This document shows positions 15,508-22,755 of a DNA stretch of 36,759 nucleotides, one piece after another (the first letter of the stretch is position 1; each line of letters starts with the position of its first letter). The translations under genes were made by a program, and so were the position numbers. The DNA is from a virus: positions 1 to 36,759 of IMG/VR virus record IMGVR_UViG_3300042540_000683; one strand, 5' to 3'. A model generated the notes under the pieces. That model was given only the letters and a program-made list of their open reading frames with translations. It made no database searches and was not told the DNA's origin.

Positions 15508-15786
15508 CTATTCTTCTTTAATGATTTCATACTTCTCAATAATCAACAAGCAACTATCCCCTACTTTCCATCTATTTTCATATTCATAAGGAATTTCTAC
15601 TTCTTTGGTTGTAGTTGTTGTTTGTACCCAAATTTTAGGAAAATAATTACCAGCTCTACTACCAATAGAACCTTCTTTAATAGCAGAAACTTTACCATCA
15701 ATTATTTCTTGACCTATGGATTTGTATTTAGGTTGTGTGCAAGACAACAGCACTAAACTTGTTATTAATAAATAAATAGTTTTCAT
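15508..15786 (-). CDS. Lipoprotein
   Basis: Residues 1-16 form a lipoprotein signal, with lipobox LLSC at 13-16 and Cys16 as the lipidated residue, followed by the polar QPKYKS. The mature domain (about 76 residues) is beta-rich, with IWVQTTTTTKEVEIPYEY. Anchoring in the host envelope is likely. Blocking of receptors or superinfection exclusion is a reasonable but untested role. Confidence 0.75.
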   Translation of the reverse strand: MKTIYLLITSLVLLSCTQPKYKSIGQEIIDGKVSAIKEGSIGSRAGNYFPKIWVQTTTTTKEVEIPYEYENRWKVGDSCLLIIEKYEIIKEE

Positions 15787-15789
15787 AAT

Positions 15790-16050
15790 CTAACTTATTA
15801 TTTGTTCGTAGTTCTTTCTAATCACTGTATCCACTTTATGAAACATTTCAGTTAAATAGGTTCCACTTCTCACTTGCTCACTGTCAAATGATGCTTCTAT
15901 AAATGGTTCTAATGCTTCACTAAACTCTTTAGCCTTCTGGTGCATGTTTGCACCAATTTCAGCTGAAGGATTCATGTCATCTAATTCTATTATCAATAGA
16001 TTAGTTAATACAGCCAGTTTGTGATATCTTATTCTTTCTGCTTTATTCAT
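15790..16050 (-). CDS. Small helical protein
   Basis: The ATG at 16050 (MNKAERIRYHKLAVLTN) is preferred to one at 16083, which would run deep into the upstream zinc-ribbon gene. This gives 86 residues, nearly all helical (KEFSEALEPFIEASF). Proteins of this general look are common in Bacteroidota phages. Function unknown. Confidence 0.6.
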   Translation of the reverse strand: MNKAERIRYHKLAVLTNLLIIELDDMNPSAEIGANMHQKAKEFSEALEPFIEASFDSEQVRSGTYLTEMFHKVDTVIRKNYEQIIS

Positions 16051-16252
16051 CTTGTTTGTTTTTACGTTGTTTGTATTCTTCATCTAATGATTGATCAGGA
16101 CTATACACTTGAGAACATTTACCACAAATCATAGCTTCTCCATCTTCAGTGTATGTATTTACGTAATCACCTTCTTTTATGTATTTACTACATGTATTAC
16201 AATTACATGCATTTGCTGTGCCACAATATGGACAGTAAAAAGCTCCCATCAT
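16043..16252 (-). CDS. Zinc-ribbon protein
   Basis: The 69-residue protein has three Cys pairs: CPYC at residues 7-10, CNCNTC at 16-21 and CGKC at 43-46, enough for a double zinc ribbon. The C-terminus is basic and charged (YKQRKNKQDE). The start overlaps the end of a tiny upstream ORF as ATGA. It could bind nucleic acid or RNA polymerase; no family is assigned. Confidence 0.7.
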   Translation of the reverse strand: MMGAFYCPYCGTANACNCNTCSKYIKEGDYVNTYTEDGEAMICGKCSQVYSPDQSLDEEYKQRKNKQDE

Positions 16253-16338
16253 AGTTTTATTTGTTTAAATATTTTTATTACTAATTTTGAGATTGATTCT
16301 ATTATTAACCAAACTAAATCAAATATATCTACTAACAT
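16249..16338 (-). CDS. Tiny hydrophobic peptide
   Basis: The 29-residue ORF MLVDIFDLVWLIIESISKLV with a Lys-rich end forms one hydrophobic helix. Its TGA overlaps the next ATG (ATGA), the coupling typical of this operon. That is the main support. Confidence 0.4.
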   Translation of the reverse strand: MLVDIFDLVWLIIESISKLVIKIFKQIKL

Positions 16339-16350
16339 GTCTTATTTGTT

Positions 16351-16824
16351 TTAAATTGGTATTAGCTTACTAAATTCAACTGGTGTGTAATTTATCATCT
16401 CAGCACACACATTAATATATCTTTCATCATCAATACTATTCTCATGAACATGTCCATGAATGTTGTATGGATATCTAAACTCAAGTTGTGATGGATGTAC
16501 AGGACAATGTGTAAGTATAGCTATCTTTTTGTAATCAATTATACCTGATACACTATGTACATAGTTCAACATCTCTTTAACATGTCTTCTTTCATCATGA
16601 TTACCAAGAACAACGTGTATCGTTCCTTGTAATCTACCTAAGATTTCATATTGTTTTTTCTCCATTGTAATATCACCAAGTAAGAACACAGCATCTCTCT
16701 TTGATACAGTGTTGTTCCAGTTCTTTACAATGAGCTCATTCATCTCTTCTGTAGATGAAAACCCTCTACGTTTAGCCATATTCTCATGATGAAAATGTGG
16801 ATCACTGAACATATATGTACTCAT
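16351..16824 (-). CDS. Calcineurin-like metallophosphoesterase
   Basis: The 157-residue protein has the metallophosphoesterase motifs in order: DPHFHH (DxH, residues 8-13), LLGDIT (GD), VLGNHDER (GNHD), LTHCP (H) and IHGHVHE (GHxH). Two metal ions would be bound. It hydrolyses phosphate esters, possibly cyclic nucleotides or nucleic acid ends. In phages, relatives remove 2',3'-cyclic phosphates or dismantle signalling nucleotides, but the substrate here is not shown. Start and stop are well placed in the operon. Confidence 0.9.
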   Translation of the reverse strand: MSTYMFSDPHFHHENMAKRRGFSSTEEMNELIVKNWNNTVSKRDAVFLLGDITMEKKQYEILGRLQGTIHVVLGNHDERRHVKEMLNYVHSVSGIIDYKKIAILTHCPVHPSQLEFRYPYNIHGHVHENSIDDERYINVCAEMINYTPVEFSKLIPI

Positions 16825-16940
16825 GATTTTACAGGTTTAGGTGTACATGCATGTCCATCACTCCATTTGATTCCTGGAGGTGGTGTTGTTTCTGGTGAGC
16901 TGTACTTTGTACCACACTCATTACATTCAAATTTATTCAT
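16821..16940 (-). CDS. Small zinc-binding peptide
   Basis: The 39-residue ORF begins MNKFECNECGTKYSSPETTP, with one CNEC pair at 6-9 and a later Cys/His (HAC), and a proline-rich linker. Its TGA overlaps the phosphoesterase ATG. Probably a small zinc knuckle. Confidence 0.55.
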   Translation of the reverse strand: MNKFECNECGTKYSSPETTPPPGIKWSDGHACTPKPVKS

Positions 16941-17148
16941 TGTCTTGTTCTATGTTAAGTTGTTTATCATTAAATGGTGTATCTGCACATTGACCATCAT
17001 TTATAATATTATTACAACACTCACAAACTTCAAATTCAAGTTCTATAGTTGGATAATCATTTTGATAAGTACATCTACAATCATTATAAATAATACCTAC
17101 TGAATGACAATCTGCACATACTGTGTGTTTTTCTAATCTTATTGACAT
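16933..17148 (-). CDS. Zinc-ribbon protein
   Basis: The 71-residue protein has CADC (11-14), CRC (24-26), and CECC (42-45) with another Cys at 54. It is probably a small zinc-binding protein. Its end overlaps the start of the 39-residue zinc peptide by eight bases. It is the first of a run of four small Cys-rich ORFs in this operon. Function unknown. Confidence 0.65.
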   Translation of the reverse strand: MSIRLEKHTVCADCHSVGIIYNDCRCTYQNDYPTIELEFEVCECCNNIINDGQCADTPFNDKQLNIEQDNE

Positions 17149-17170
17149 AATCTTTCTATTTTATTGATTA

Positions 17171-17200
17171 AAAGAATAAGGGCTCCACTACAGAGCCCTT
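17171..17200 (-). terminator. Intrinsic terminator after the 48-residue membrane protein gene
   Basis: The coding strand has AAGGGCTC / GAGCCCTT arms (17178-17200) with a seven-base loop, followed by ATTCTTTT. It closes the short transcript from 17359. Confidence 0.75.
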
Positions 17201-17212
17201 TAATTCCCCTCC

Positions 17213-17359
17213 TTAATAACCCAACTGTTCAAGTTGGTCTATACTGGCCTCTACAATATACACACCTTGTGCTATTGTACATACAAATGCAAGTTTTATT
17301 GCAAATGCTAATTTTCTGAAGTGGTAGAACTCTGTTGGTTCCATTTCGATTTTTTTCAT
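17213..17359 (-). CDS. Small membrane protein
   Basis: The 48-residue ORF starts at 17359, nine bases after a TCCTTAATAA motif. A hydrophobic helix at about residues 17-36 (LAFAIKLAFVCTIAQGVYIV) is flanked by charged ends. It lies between two terminators, so it has its own short transcript or lives on read-through from the tmRNA promoter. Function unknown. Confidence 0.6.
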   Translation of the reverse strand: MKKIEMEPTEFYHFRKLAFAIKLAFVCTIAQGVYIVEASIDQLEQLGY

Positions 17360-17387
17360 GTTTTATAATTATTAAGGATTAATACAA

Positions 17388-17426
17388 ATTAAAAATCCCT
17401 ACACATACGGAACATGTGCAGGGATT
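17388..17426 (-). terminator. Terminator downstream of the tmRNA gene
   Basis: A 13-base stem (17394-17406 with 17414-17426, one mismatch) around a seven-base loop is followed on the minus strand by TTTTTAATTT. It lies about 40 bases after the tmRNA 3' end. Confidence 0.75.
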
Positions 17427-17480
17427 ACAGTTATACATGAAGCCAAACATACATAACGTTAGTGGAGCTAGAGGGAGTTG

Positions 17481-18183
17481 CATTTTGTTAATAACTTGTT
17501 GTCACTTTACTTGCATATGTCTAGGACATGTTGTAGATTTACACCATATCTAAAACATAATTACTATGACACTACAATACATTTCAGGCTTTTTTGATGC
17601 TGATGGTTCAATTACTATGAGTAAAAGTTCTAAAAATGATACTTATAAATGTATCAAAATAGATTTTACTAACTGTTATATAACAATTCTTGAAGAGATT
17701 CAAAAATATTTGTTAGATGAACATAGTATTAAAACTTATATGTCAAAAAAACCTTCTAGAAAAAAAAACCATAATATTGGTTATTCTTTATCTTGTAATA
17801 GTAATCAAGAATGTTTGAAACTTTGTAGACTTCTGGATTCTCATCATCCTAAAAAGTTACATCGTATAAATACAGTCTTAAAATACCATGATGCAGTTAC
17901 CATTCGTAATGGTAAATACACAGACAAACAAGTTACAAGAAAGTTAGCCTACGAGAGACTATTCTTTCTTCCTACATTTCTGTAGGGATCGGACTATATC
18001 ATCATCTGTTCTAGATGTTGCTTACTGTGGGCTCACCGTAGTGTCCCTAGTCTCTGAACCTTCTCACTTCTTCCAGTGAGCTTGGCTGCTGATTGGCATA
18101 TTACCCTCGCAGGTGTAACTTAGCGTTCCAGCAATTCAAGCAATTTTTAATTACATATTCCTATGTAATGGGTCCAATTTCCA
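17481..18183 (-). mobile_element. Group I self-splicing intron in the tmRNA T-loop
   Basis: The conserved core is readable in order on the minus strand. P is AATTGCTGGAACGCTAAG (18136-18119), Q is AATCAGCAGCCAAGC (18094-18080), R is GGTTCAGAGACTAGGG (18060-18045), and S is GATATAGTCC (18000-17991). A guide sequence GGACCC (18175-18170) pairs with exon GGGTT to form P1 with a U-G pair at the 5' splice site after 18184. The intron ends in G (17481), as required. The length is 703 bases. Most of the sequence after S is occupied by an antisense LAGLIDADG gene. Splice sites are fixed within a base by restoration of a perfect T-arm. Confidence 0.92.
17566..17985 (+). CDS. LAGLIDADG homing endonuclease, antisense in the intron
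   Basis: The 139-residue protein has one LAGLIDADG motif, YISGFFDADGSI at residues 5-16, so it should act as a homodimer. A basic region (MSKKPSRKKNHN) and SLSCNSNQECLKLCRLLDSH follow, typical of the family. It is on the plus strand, opposite to the tmRNA and intron, and its stop is five bases from the intron S/P7 element. It would cut intronless ssrA genes to spread the intron. Antisense placement keeps its mRNA out of the folded intron. The end KLAYERLFFLPTFL may be slightly truncated. Confidence 0.88.
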   Translation: MTLQYISGFFDADGSITMSKSSKNDTYKCIKIDFTNCYITILEEIQKYLLDEHSIKTYMSKKPSRKKNHNIGYSLSCNSNQECLKLCRLLDSHHPKKLHRINTVLKYHDAVTIRNGKYTDKQVTRKLAYERLFFLPTFL

Positions 18184-18611
18184 AACCCTCGTCCAAAATT
18201 ATTTTCAAAAATACAATTTATACAGCTTTTTTGATACGGTTTTAAAGTTGGAGTATCATACAACTAGGATCGACTGATAAACAATCGAGAAACCACCACT
18301 CTGTTTAATCTAACAGAGAAATCTTTATTTAGGCTGCTACAGCAACTTCTTCTCCTAATAAAGAGAATACTTTGTTCATGTTAGCTTCGATTTGTGCGTT
18401 TGCTCCTAGAGCCACTACACGAGAATTGTTTTTGCCATTTATTATATTCATCTTAGTTTACAGTTATCTCTCTGGCTGATTGTATTAATTACTGGTAACC
18501 TGTCAAAACCTGTTAGCCCCAAAAATACACTTTTTACAGAAGTGTGAAACTGTTTAGCTTCTAACAGATTATCAGTTCTGACGCTTTACACAGCTTAGCT
18601 ATTTATCCCTG

Positions 18612-18642
18612 CAAATATACATCACAGGGATTAATAAAACAA
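18612..18642 (-). promoter_or_regulatory. ssrA: tmRNA promoter
   Basis: TTG (18642-18640), a 20-base spacer, and TATATTTG (18619-18612) match the Bacteroidota consensus. The -7 element lies between the arms of an inverted repeat ATCCCTG / CAGGGAT (18604-18630). That repeat may be an operator or a hairpin ending the upstream VWA transcript. About 85 bases of leader before 18520 would have to be removed, presumably by host RNase P. Confidence 0.65.
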
Positions 18643-18643
18643 A

Positions 18644-20044
18644 TTATTGTTTCAATTGTTGTTTTCCTCCATCTTTAGAATAAGCAAACACTTCAAGATC
18701 ATATGTCACTTGAATTTGTTTACCTTCTGTAGCAAGACAAAGGTCTTTTAGTTCATCACTAAATTCTAACAATGAAACAGCATTCACCTTGTATGGGAAT
18801 GCATCTGAACCAACAGAGTCTTGACCATCATTTATAATTAAGATTTCTGGCTTCTCTTCAGAAAGATCTACATTTAAGTTATGTAATTGACGACTGTACA
18901 TCACCTCATCAGCAACATATTGAACTATGCCACCAATATCTGTACCACCACCATTAGGTTCATTAGAGAATCTCTGCCAAAACTTAATTACATCTTCTCT
19001 ATTCTTGATGTGTTGGAAATGTAATTGATCAGTGTCATAAACAAAATAACTAAAGAACACTTCAGCCTCTCCTTTCATTACATATCTGAATCTGTCGATT
19101 AATATAGCATTTACCCACACTTGTTTTTCTAGTTCATCCATACTTCCTGAATAATCTAGAAGAATAATGATCTTTTGAATCTGTTCTTTTCTATCAACAG
19201 GTACATTCACTGTCAAGTCTTTAGTTAAGAACTTACTTCTAAAGTTTGGATACACCTTCTGCATTAGATTCATCATATGAATTTGAGAATAATCTCTCAT
19301 AATCATTGTAGAATACTGATCAGAATTAGCAACTATCTTCTCACTGATTTCTTTCTCCACTTTGAACTCAGAACCAAATTGACCTACAAGAGATAGATGA
19401 TTCATAATCTCCATCTTTCTTTCTTTACTTAGTTCATTAAGTTCTAATTGTTCATTGATTGTAGGATCAGAATAGATAGTTCTATCAAAGTCAAGAGGTT
19501 TAGCAAGATCAACATCATCATCATCACCATCTTGCTTATCTTGTTTCTCTGTTTGAGATTTTAGTTTCAAATAGATAGACACAGCTTGTTCTAATGGTGA
19601 GAATCCAGGAATGTATTGCTCAAATATACTATCGTACAAAGCTTTCTTCTGTTGATAAGAATTCTTATCACCATCAGATAGAGAGTCATAATCTACATAC
19701 TTCTCAGCAATGTATTCTTTCTCATCAATCATTTTAAAATAGCATATACGTGCTAATTCTTTGATTGTGTCAATAGATGTTTGCTTTGGAGCATGAGTCT
19801 TCTTTCTAATCTCTGCAGCTGTTGGTGTTAGATAGTTGATTGGATCTTTAACAAACAGATCATCGTTGTTATCACTACTCCCATAGTCCCATGTATAAGA
19901 GAATGATGACCAACCTGATTTAGACCATCCACCTCCACCATATTTACTCTTCCAACCACCTTTACTCTTTTTAGGAGTGTAAGTTGGAGCATAATAACTA
20001 CCATAATAGTCATCATCATCATCCCATAAAGTTCTTTGTGCCAT
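18644..20044 (-). CDS. VWA-domain protein, partner of a MoxR AAA+ ATPase
   Basis: The N-terminal 65 residues are low-complexity, Gly/Tyr/Ser/Asp-rich (KYGGGGWSKSGWSSFSY). A helical middle follows. A von Willebrand A domain begins near residue 292 with a full metal-ion site: DYSGS at 297-301, GGGTDIGG with the Thr, and NDGQDS with the Asp. It overlaps the common architecture of VWA proteins paired with MoxR ATPases, which remodel or load metal on target proteins. The ATPase is encoded two bases upstream. In a phage the target is unknown: virion maturation, host takeover and defence are all possible. Confidence 0.85.
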   Translation of the reverse strand: MAQRTLWDDDDDYYGSYYAPTYTPKKSKGGWKSKYGGGGWSKSGWSSFSYTWDYGSSDNNDDLFVKDPINYLTPTAAEIRKKTHAPKQTSIDTIKELARICYFKMIDEKEYIAEKYVDYDSLSDGDKNSYQQKKALYDSIFEQYIPGFSPLEQAVSIYLKLKSQTEKQDKQDGDDDDVDLAKPLDFDRTIYSDPTINEQLELNELSKERKMEIMNHLSLVGQFGSEFKVEKEISEKIVANSDQYSTMIMRDYSQIHMMNLMQKVYPNFRSKFLTKDLTVNVPVDRKEQIQKIIILLDYSGSMDELEKQVWVNAILIDRFRYVMKGEAEVFFSYFVYDTDQLHFQHIKNREDVIKFWQRFSNEPNGGGTDIGGIVQYVADEVMYSRQLHNLNVDLSEEKPEILIINDGQDSVGSDAFPYKVNAVSLLEFSDELKDLCLATEGKQIQVTYDLEVFAYSKDGGKQQLKQ

Positions 20045-20046
20045 GA

Positions 20047-21372
20047 TTATACAAATGAAGCAATAGTTAAGTTTTTCTCAAATTTCTCAACAGCAGATGT
20101 AGCTGCTTTAACAAGTTGTGCATGTACATGTGCAACATCATCACCTACAGTTAAGCCTTTTATATCAGCTAATTGTTTCTTAAGTGAACTAATAGCATCT
20201 TTATGCATCTTTTCATCATCTCTACTTACCAATGGTAAACTAGTTAGAGTTTCGATGCTATATGTAATAGCTGCAGACAAGTCTCTAAACTTGATTGTAG
20301 ATTCAAACTTCTTGATTGCCTCAGCAATTAAAGAAGGCTTTTTAGCAAACTCTGCAATGAATGATAAAGACTCTGGTCCACATTCATCATACACTTGATA
20401 TGCTGTTACAGCAACACGAGGTGAAATAGTAATACCATTCTTAGCATACTCTTGTAATAAATAAGGAATCACTGGATCCACTTCTCCTTCACCAAACTTA
20501 CTCTCAAGCAACTTGTTGTAGCTGATTTCTGTGTAATTGTCCCATATAACATTAAGTTCTAATGGAAAACGCTCCATCAATGCTTTTAATGACATGTTCT
20601 TAGAGAATTCATCACGAGTTCTGTTAGTACAACAGATGATGAATTTAGTGTTGATAGGAAATATCTGTGTACCATTTCTGAATACACCACTAGATAGAAT
20701 GTCTTTCAATTGCTCTAAGATGAAATCAGGAGCATCAAACAACTCTTCGAAGATAACATATTCATGATTCATGAATGAATTGTGTACAAGATATTCAATC
20801 TTACCTGTTGTTTCGAATGTTGGAATATCAAGACCACCAAACAATCTGTCTGTAGTCATACCTGTACCCATAGTTTGGATGAAAGGATCAATACCTTTTG
20901 CTTTTAAGAAGTCAAGAGTTATCTCTGATTTACCATGTCCACCTGGACCATACAAGATAACATTCTTAGCTGTAGAAAATCCTACATTCAATATGCTAAC
21001 TGTTTTGTCCATGAATACGAATTTCTCTGCTACTGGATTCTTTTTTGCTGTTGTTTTTGCTGTTTTTGCCATTGTTTTCTTTGTTTTTAAGGAGTTTAAT
21101 TGTTTTACTTGTTCTAATGTTTCTTCGATGTTTACTTCTGGTTCTTCTATAACATCATCTGGTTCAAAATGCCAATTGTCAATTCTGAAACTTATGCGTT
21201 TTTCAATATATATGTTATATTTATCTGGAAGTTCTTTACCTAGATATTTATTCATTTCACCACTATCAGCCCAACCACTTGGATAACCACGAAGTGGACC
21301 TGCCCATGAATCATTATTCCAACAACCATCATCTTGAAACTCTTCTTTAGTTTTAAATCTATATTTCTTCAT
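20047..21372 (-). CDS. MoxR-family AAA+ ATPase with N-terminal extension
   Basis: Walker A GPGGHGKS (142-149), Walker B-like YVIFEEL (about 209-215), and sensor 1 FIICCTNRT identify a MoxR-type AAA+ chaperone. The first 100 residues are an extra module (RFKTKEEFQDDGCWNNDSW, then GEMNKYLGKELPD). That module resembles a separate small protein found in Bacteroidota phages, so the gene looks like a fusion. An Ala/Lys linker with TAKTTAKKNP follows. ATP hydrolysis would drive remodelling with the VWA protein. An internal ATG at residue 101 could start a form without the extension. Confidence 0.88.
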   Translation of the reverse strand: MKKYRFKTKEEFQDDGCWNNDSWAGPLRGYPSGWADSGEMNKYLGKELPDKYNIYIEKRISFRIDNWHFEPDDVIEEPEVNIEETLEQVKQLNSLKTKKTMAKTAKTTAKKNPVAEKFVFMDKTVSILNVGFSTAKNVILYGPGGHGKSEITLDFLKAKGIDPFIQTMGTGMTTDRLFGGLDIPTFETTGKIEYLVHNSFMNHEYVIFEELFDAPDFILEQLKDILSSGVFRNGTQIFPINTKFIICCTNRTRDEFSKNMSLKALMERFPLELNVIWDNYTEISYNKLLESKFGEGEVDPVIPYLLQEYAKNGITISPRVAVTAYQVYDECGPESLSFIAEFAKKPSLIAEAIKKFESTIKFRDLSAAITYSIETLTSLPLVSRDDEKMHKDAISSLKKQLADIKGLTVGDDVAHVHAQLVKAATSAVEKFEKNLTIASFV

Positions 21373-21386
21373 AAATTTGATATAAA

Positions 21387-21409
21387 AAGAGAGCCATTAC
21401 AGCTCTCTT
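21387..21409 (-). terminator. Intrinsic terminator before the MoxR gene
   Basis: The coding strand reads AAGAGAGCT / GGCTCTCTT arms with a short loop, followed by TTTATATC. It separates the upstream small-gene transcript from MoxR-VWA. Confidence 0.65.
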
Positions 21410-21414
21410 ATTAA

Positions 21415-21648
21415 CTATTCTTCTTCTTCTCCACACATGATGTCAAATTGATCACCAATTGTTCTTAATGTCTTTGCTAATTGCTTAGAAAGACTCTTAA
21501 CTGCTTCAGGAGATAAACTTTCTAACCATTCATCTTGTTTCTCTTCTGTACAATCTTCAAAACATGTGGGTTGTCTTCTTTCATCACCTGGCAATACATC
21601 AAATATGAACACACCAGATAGATTTCTACGTGTTGGATTAGTCTTCAT
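21415..21648 (-). CDS. Small acidic protein, common in Bacteroidota phages
   Basis: The start at 21648 (MKTNPTRRNLSGVFIFDVLP) is preferred because the longer frame reads through the upstream gene. This gives 77 residues. FIFDVLPGDERRQPTCFEDC is a segment I recall from small proteins of Bacteroidota phages. It ends in GEEEE. Overlap with the upstream gene is 11 bases. Function unknown. Confidence 0.65.
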   Translation of the reverse strand: MKTNPTRRNLSGVFIFDVLPGDERRQPTCFEDCTEEKQDEWLESLSPEAVKSLSKQLAKTLRTIGDQFDIMCGEEEE

Positions 21649-22129
21649 CATCATCTTCTGCATCTTCTGATTTACGAGCAAGATCATCAAGAAAATCTTT
21701 AATCTCTTGTGGAAGATCTTCACCTCTAACAGCAGTTGCTTTTTTGTCTCCTTGTCCATCTTTAGCAAGATTCATAAGAAACTCTCTAATATGTTCAGGA
21801 ACATCATCTGCATCTAATGAAATCTTTTTAACTGCACCTTCAAGTTTTTGATGCAGCGTTTGTGCAAAATCATTTAACTTGTTCTGTAAGAAGAATGATG
21901 CCATTATAACCAATTGGTTATAACTAAATTCATGAAGACATTTTTCTACTAGTCCACTTGGTGATAAATCATCTTTGATGTTTCTATCTTCATCAAATAG
22001 ATAATTTTTTAACACATCACCAATTTGTTCTTGTAAATCATCTAAATAAGAATCTTCTACACCGATTGCTTTGTGAAGTTTCTTTTGACCATGGTCAAAA
22101 CTAAAAATACTTGTTCTTGTTTCACTCAT
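21638..22129 (-). CDS. Helical acidic protein
   Basis: The ATG at 22129 (MSETRTSIFSFDHGQKKLHK) gives 163 residues and lies eight bases after a TCCTTAATAA motif. Two repeated segments, VPEHIREFLMNLAKDGQ and LPQEIKDFLDDLARKSE, suggest an internal duplication. The tail is acidic (EDAEDDDED). It may belong functionally with MoxR-VWA, since it shares the neighbourhood; unproven. Confidence 0.65.
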   Translation of the reverse strand: MSETRTSIFSFDHGQKKLHKAIGVEDSYLDDLQEQIGDVLKNYLFDEDRNIKDDLSPSGLVEKCLHEFSYNQLVIMASFFLQNKLNDFAQTLHQKLEGAVKKISLDADDVPEHIREFLMNLAKDGQGDKKATAVRGEDLPQEIKDFLDDLARKSEDAEDDDED

Positions 22130-22154
22130 TTTGTTTGTTATTAAGGAATTAAAA

Positions 22155-22310
22155 TTATTGTTCAAGTCTTTCTCGAACATCTATTATACGCTCTTTTACA
22201 ATTCCTTTTCTGAAATTGTATAAAACTTTTACGATTAATCGTCTGGATTTAATATGTCTAAAAGGATTAGTTGAACACACTAATGTACCTTTATTCACTC
22301 TAGGTCTCAT
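22155..22310 (-). CDS. Small basic protein
   Basis: The 51-residue ORF from 22310 begins MRPRVNKGTLVCSTNPFRHI and is rich in Arg and Lys, consistent with binding to nucleic acid or host proteins. It abuts the 80-residue gene upstream with no gap. Function unknown. Confidence 0.55.
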   Translation of the reverse strand: MRPRVNKGTLVCSTNPFRHIKSRRLIVKVLYNFRKGIVKERIIDVRERLEQ

Positions 22311-22553
22311 TTATTTAATAATTAAATACACAAGATTTACTAAAATGACAATTGAAGAAAATGCAAGAGACATAATACTTATTGCTGCTAATTTTTTGTT
22401 TTGCTTCTTGTAGATTTCCACTTCTTCTTCACATAGCTCAACTAATTTTGTTTTCAAATTAAGAAGTTGATCTGCTGTTTTTAACGCTTTGTCTTGATTG
22501 ATTGCTAATTCTTCTAGCATTTCAAGTTTGTGCAATAATGCTTTGTCTGTCAT
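22311..22553 (-). CDS. Small tail-anchored membrane protein with coiled coil
   Basis: The 80-residue protein starts with a heptad-rich helix (LLHKLEMLEELAINQ, LLNLKTKLVELCEEEVE) and ends in one transmembrane helix (about 59-79, IMSLAFSSIVILVNLVYLII). Such architecture occurs in phage spanin or holin-accessory proteins, but no lysis neighbours are seen. Function unknown. Confidence 0.65.
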   Translation of the reverse strand: MTDKALLHKLEMLEELAINQDKALKTADQLLNLKTKLVELCEEEVEIYKKQNKKLAAISIMSLAFSSIVILVNLVYLIIK

Positions 22554-22554
22554 G

Positions 22555-22755
22555 TTAATTAGGTTTTTGTTGTTTATCTGCTATTTCCATTCCAATTATC
22601 ACTGGAAATGATATTGGACTTAATGCCCATATAATCCACGCTTCTGTTGGTACATCATGAGTCTTTCTAAAAGACTCAATTAACATACCTAGCATAACTA
22701 GGTATGTTATCATTACATATAATATCATCATTGTATTATTTATTAAATGTGTCAT
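22555..22755 (-). CDS. Small two-helix membrane protein
   Basis: The 66-residue protein has two hydrophobic stretches (MMILYVMITYLVMLGMLI and WIIWALSPISFPVIIGM) linked by a polar loop. Translation may start at one of the internal Met residues (9 or 10). Holin-like in shape, but nothing else supports lysis. Confidence 0.55.
   Translation of the reverse strand: MTHLINNTMMILYVMITYLVMLGMLIESFRKTHDVPTEAWIIWALSPISFPVIIGMEIADKQQKPN

Larger units (their letters stand above)
17463..18520 (-). ncRNA. ssrA: tmRNA (ssrA), split by a group I intron
   Basis: tmRNA rescues stalled ribosomes and tags the unfinished protein. The 5' end at 18520 reads GGGGCTAACAGGTTTTGACA, close to the bacterial start GGGGCTGAC-GGTTTCGAC. 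Exon 1 (18520-18184) ends GGACGAGGGTT. Exon 2 (17480-17463) reads CAACTCCCTCTAGCTCCA. Joined, they give a perfect T-arm (GAGGG, loop TTCAACT, CCCTC) and an acceptor stem GGGGCTA/TAGCTCC with the G3-U70 pair that marks tmRNA for alanine. A 3' segment ATTGTATT pairs with AATACAAT near the 5' end, as helix 2. The tag frame runs from GGC (18436) to TAA (18331-18329): it begins GKNN and ends EEVAVAA, 35 residues. A pseudoknot with arms GTTG/CAAC and GATAC/GTATC is visible in exon 1. The 3' CCA is not encoded (CTA). Mature length is about 355 bases plus CCA. Confidence 0.93.

Noticed and set aside
17463-17480. End of an ordinary tRNA on the minus strand
   Set aside because: T-arm and acceptor end look like a tRNA, but the 5' part 700 bases away is tmRNA-like and no tRNA D or anticodon arm is present.
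18332-18451. A separate 40-residue protein gene beginning MNIING
   Set aside because: It lies wholly inside the tmRNA and its last 35 codons are the tag; the upstream ATG is probably chance.
17400-18644. HEARO/IscB-type RNA or IS element
   Set aside because: The endonuclease is LAGLIDADG, not IscB-like, and the conserved blocks are group I intron P, Q, R and S.
20771-21286. Plus-strand ORF of 171 codons
   Set aside because: It is antisense to the MoxR gene, whose motifs are intact; the translated sequence is low-quality.
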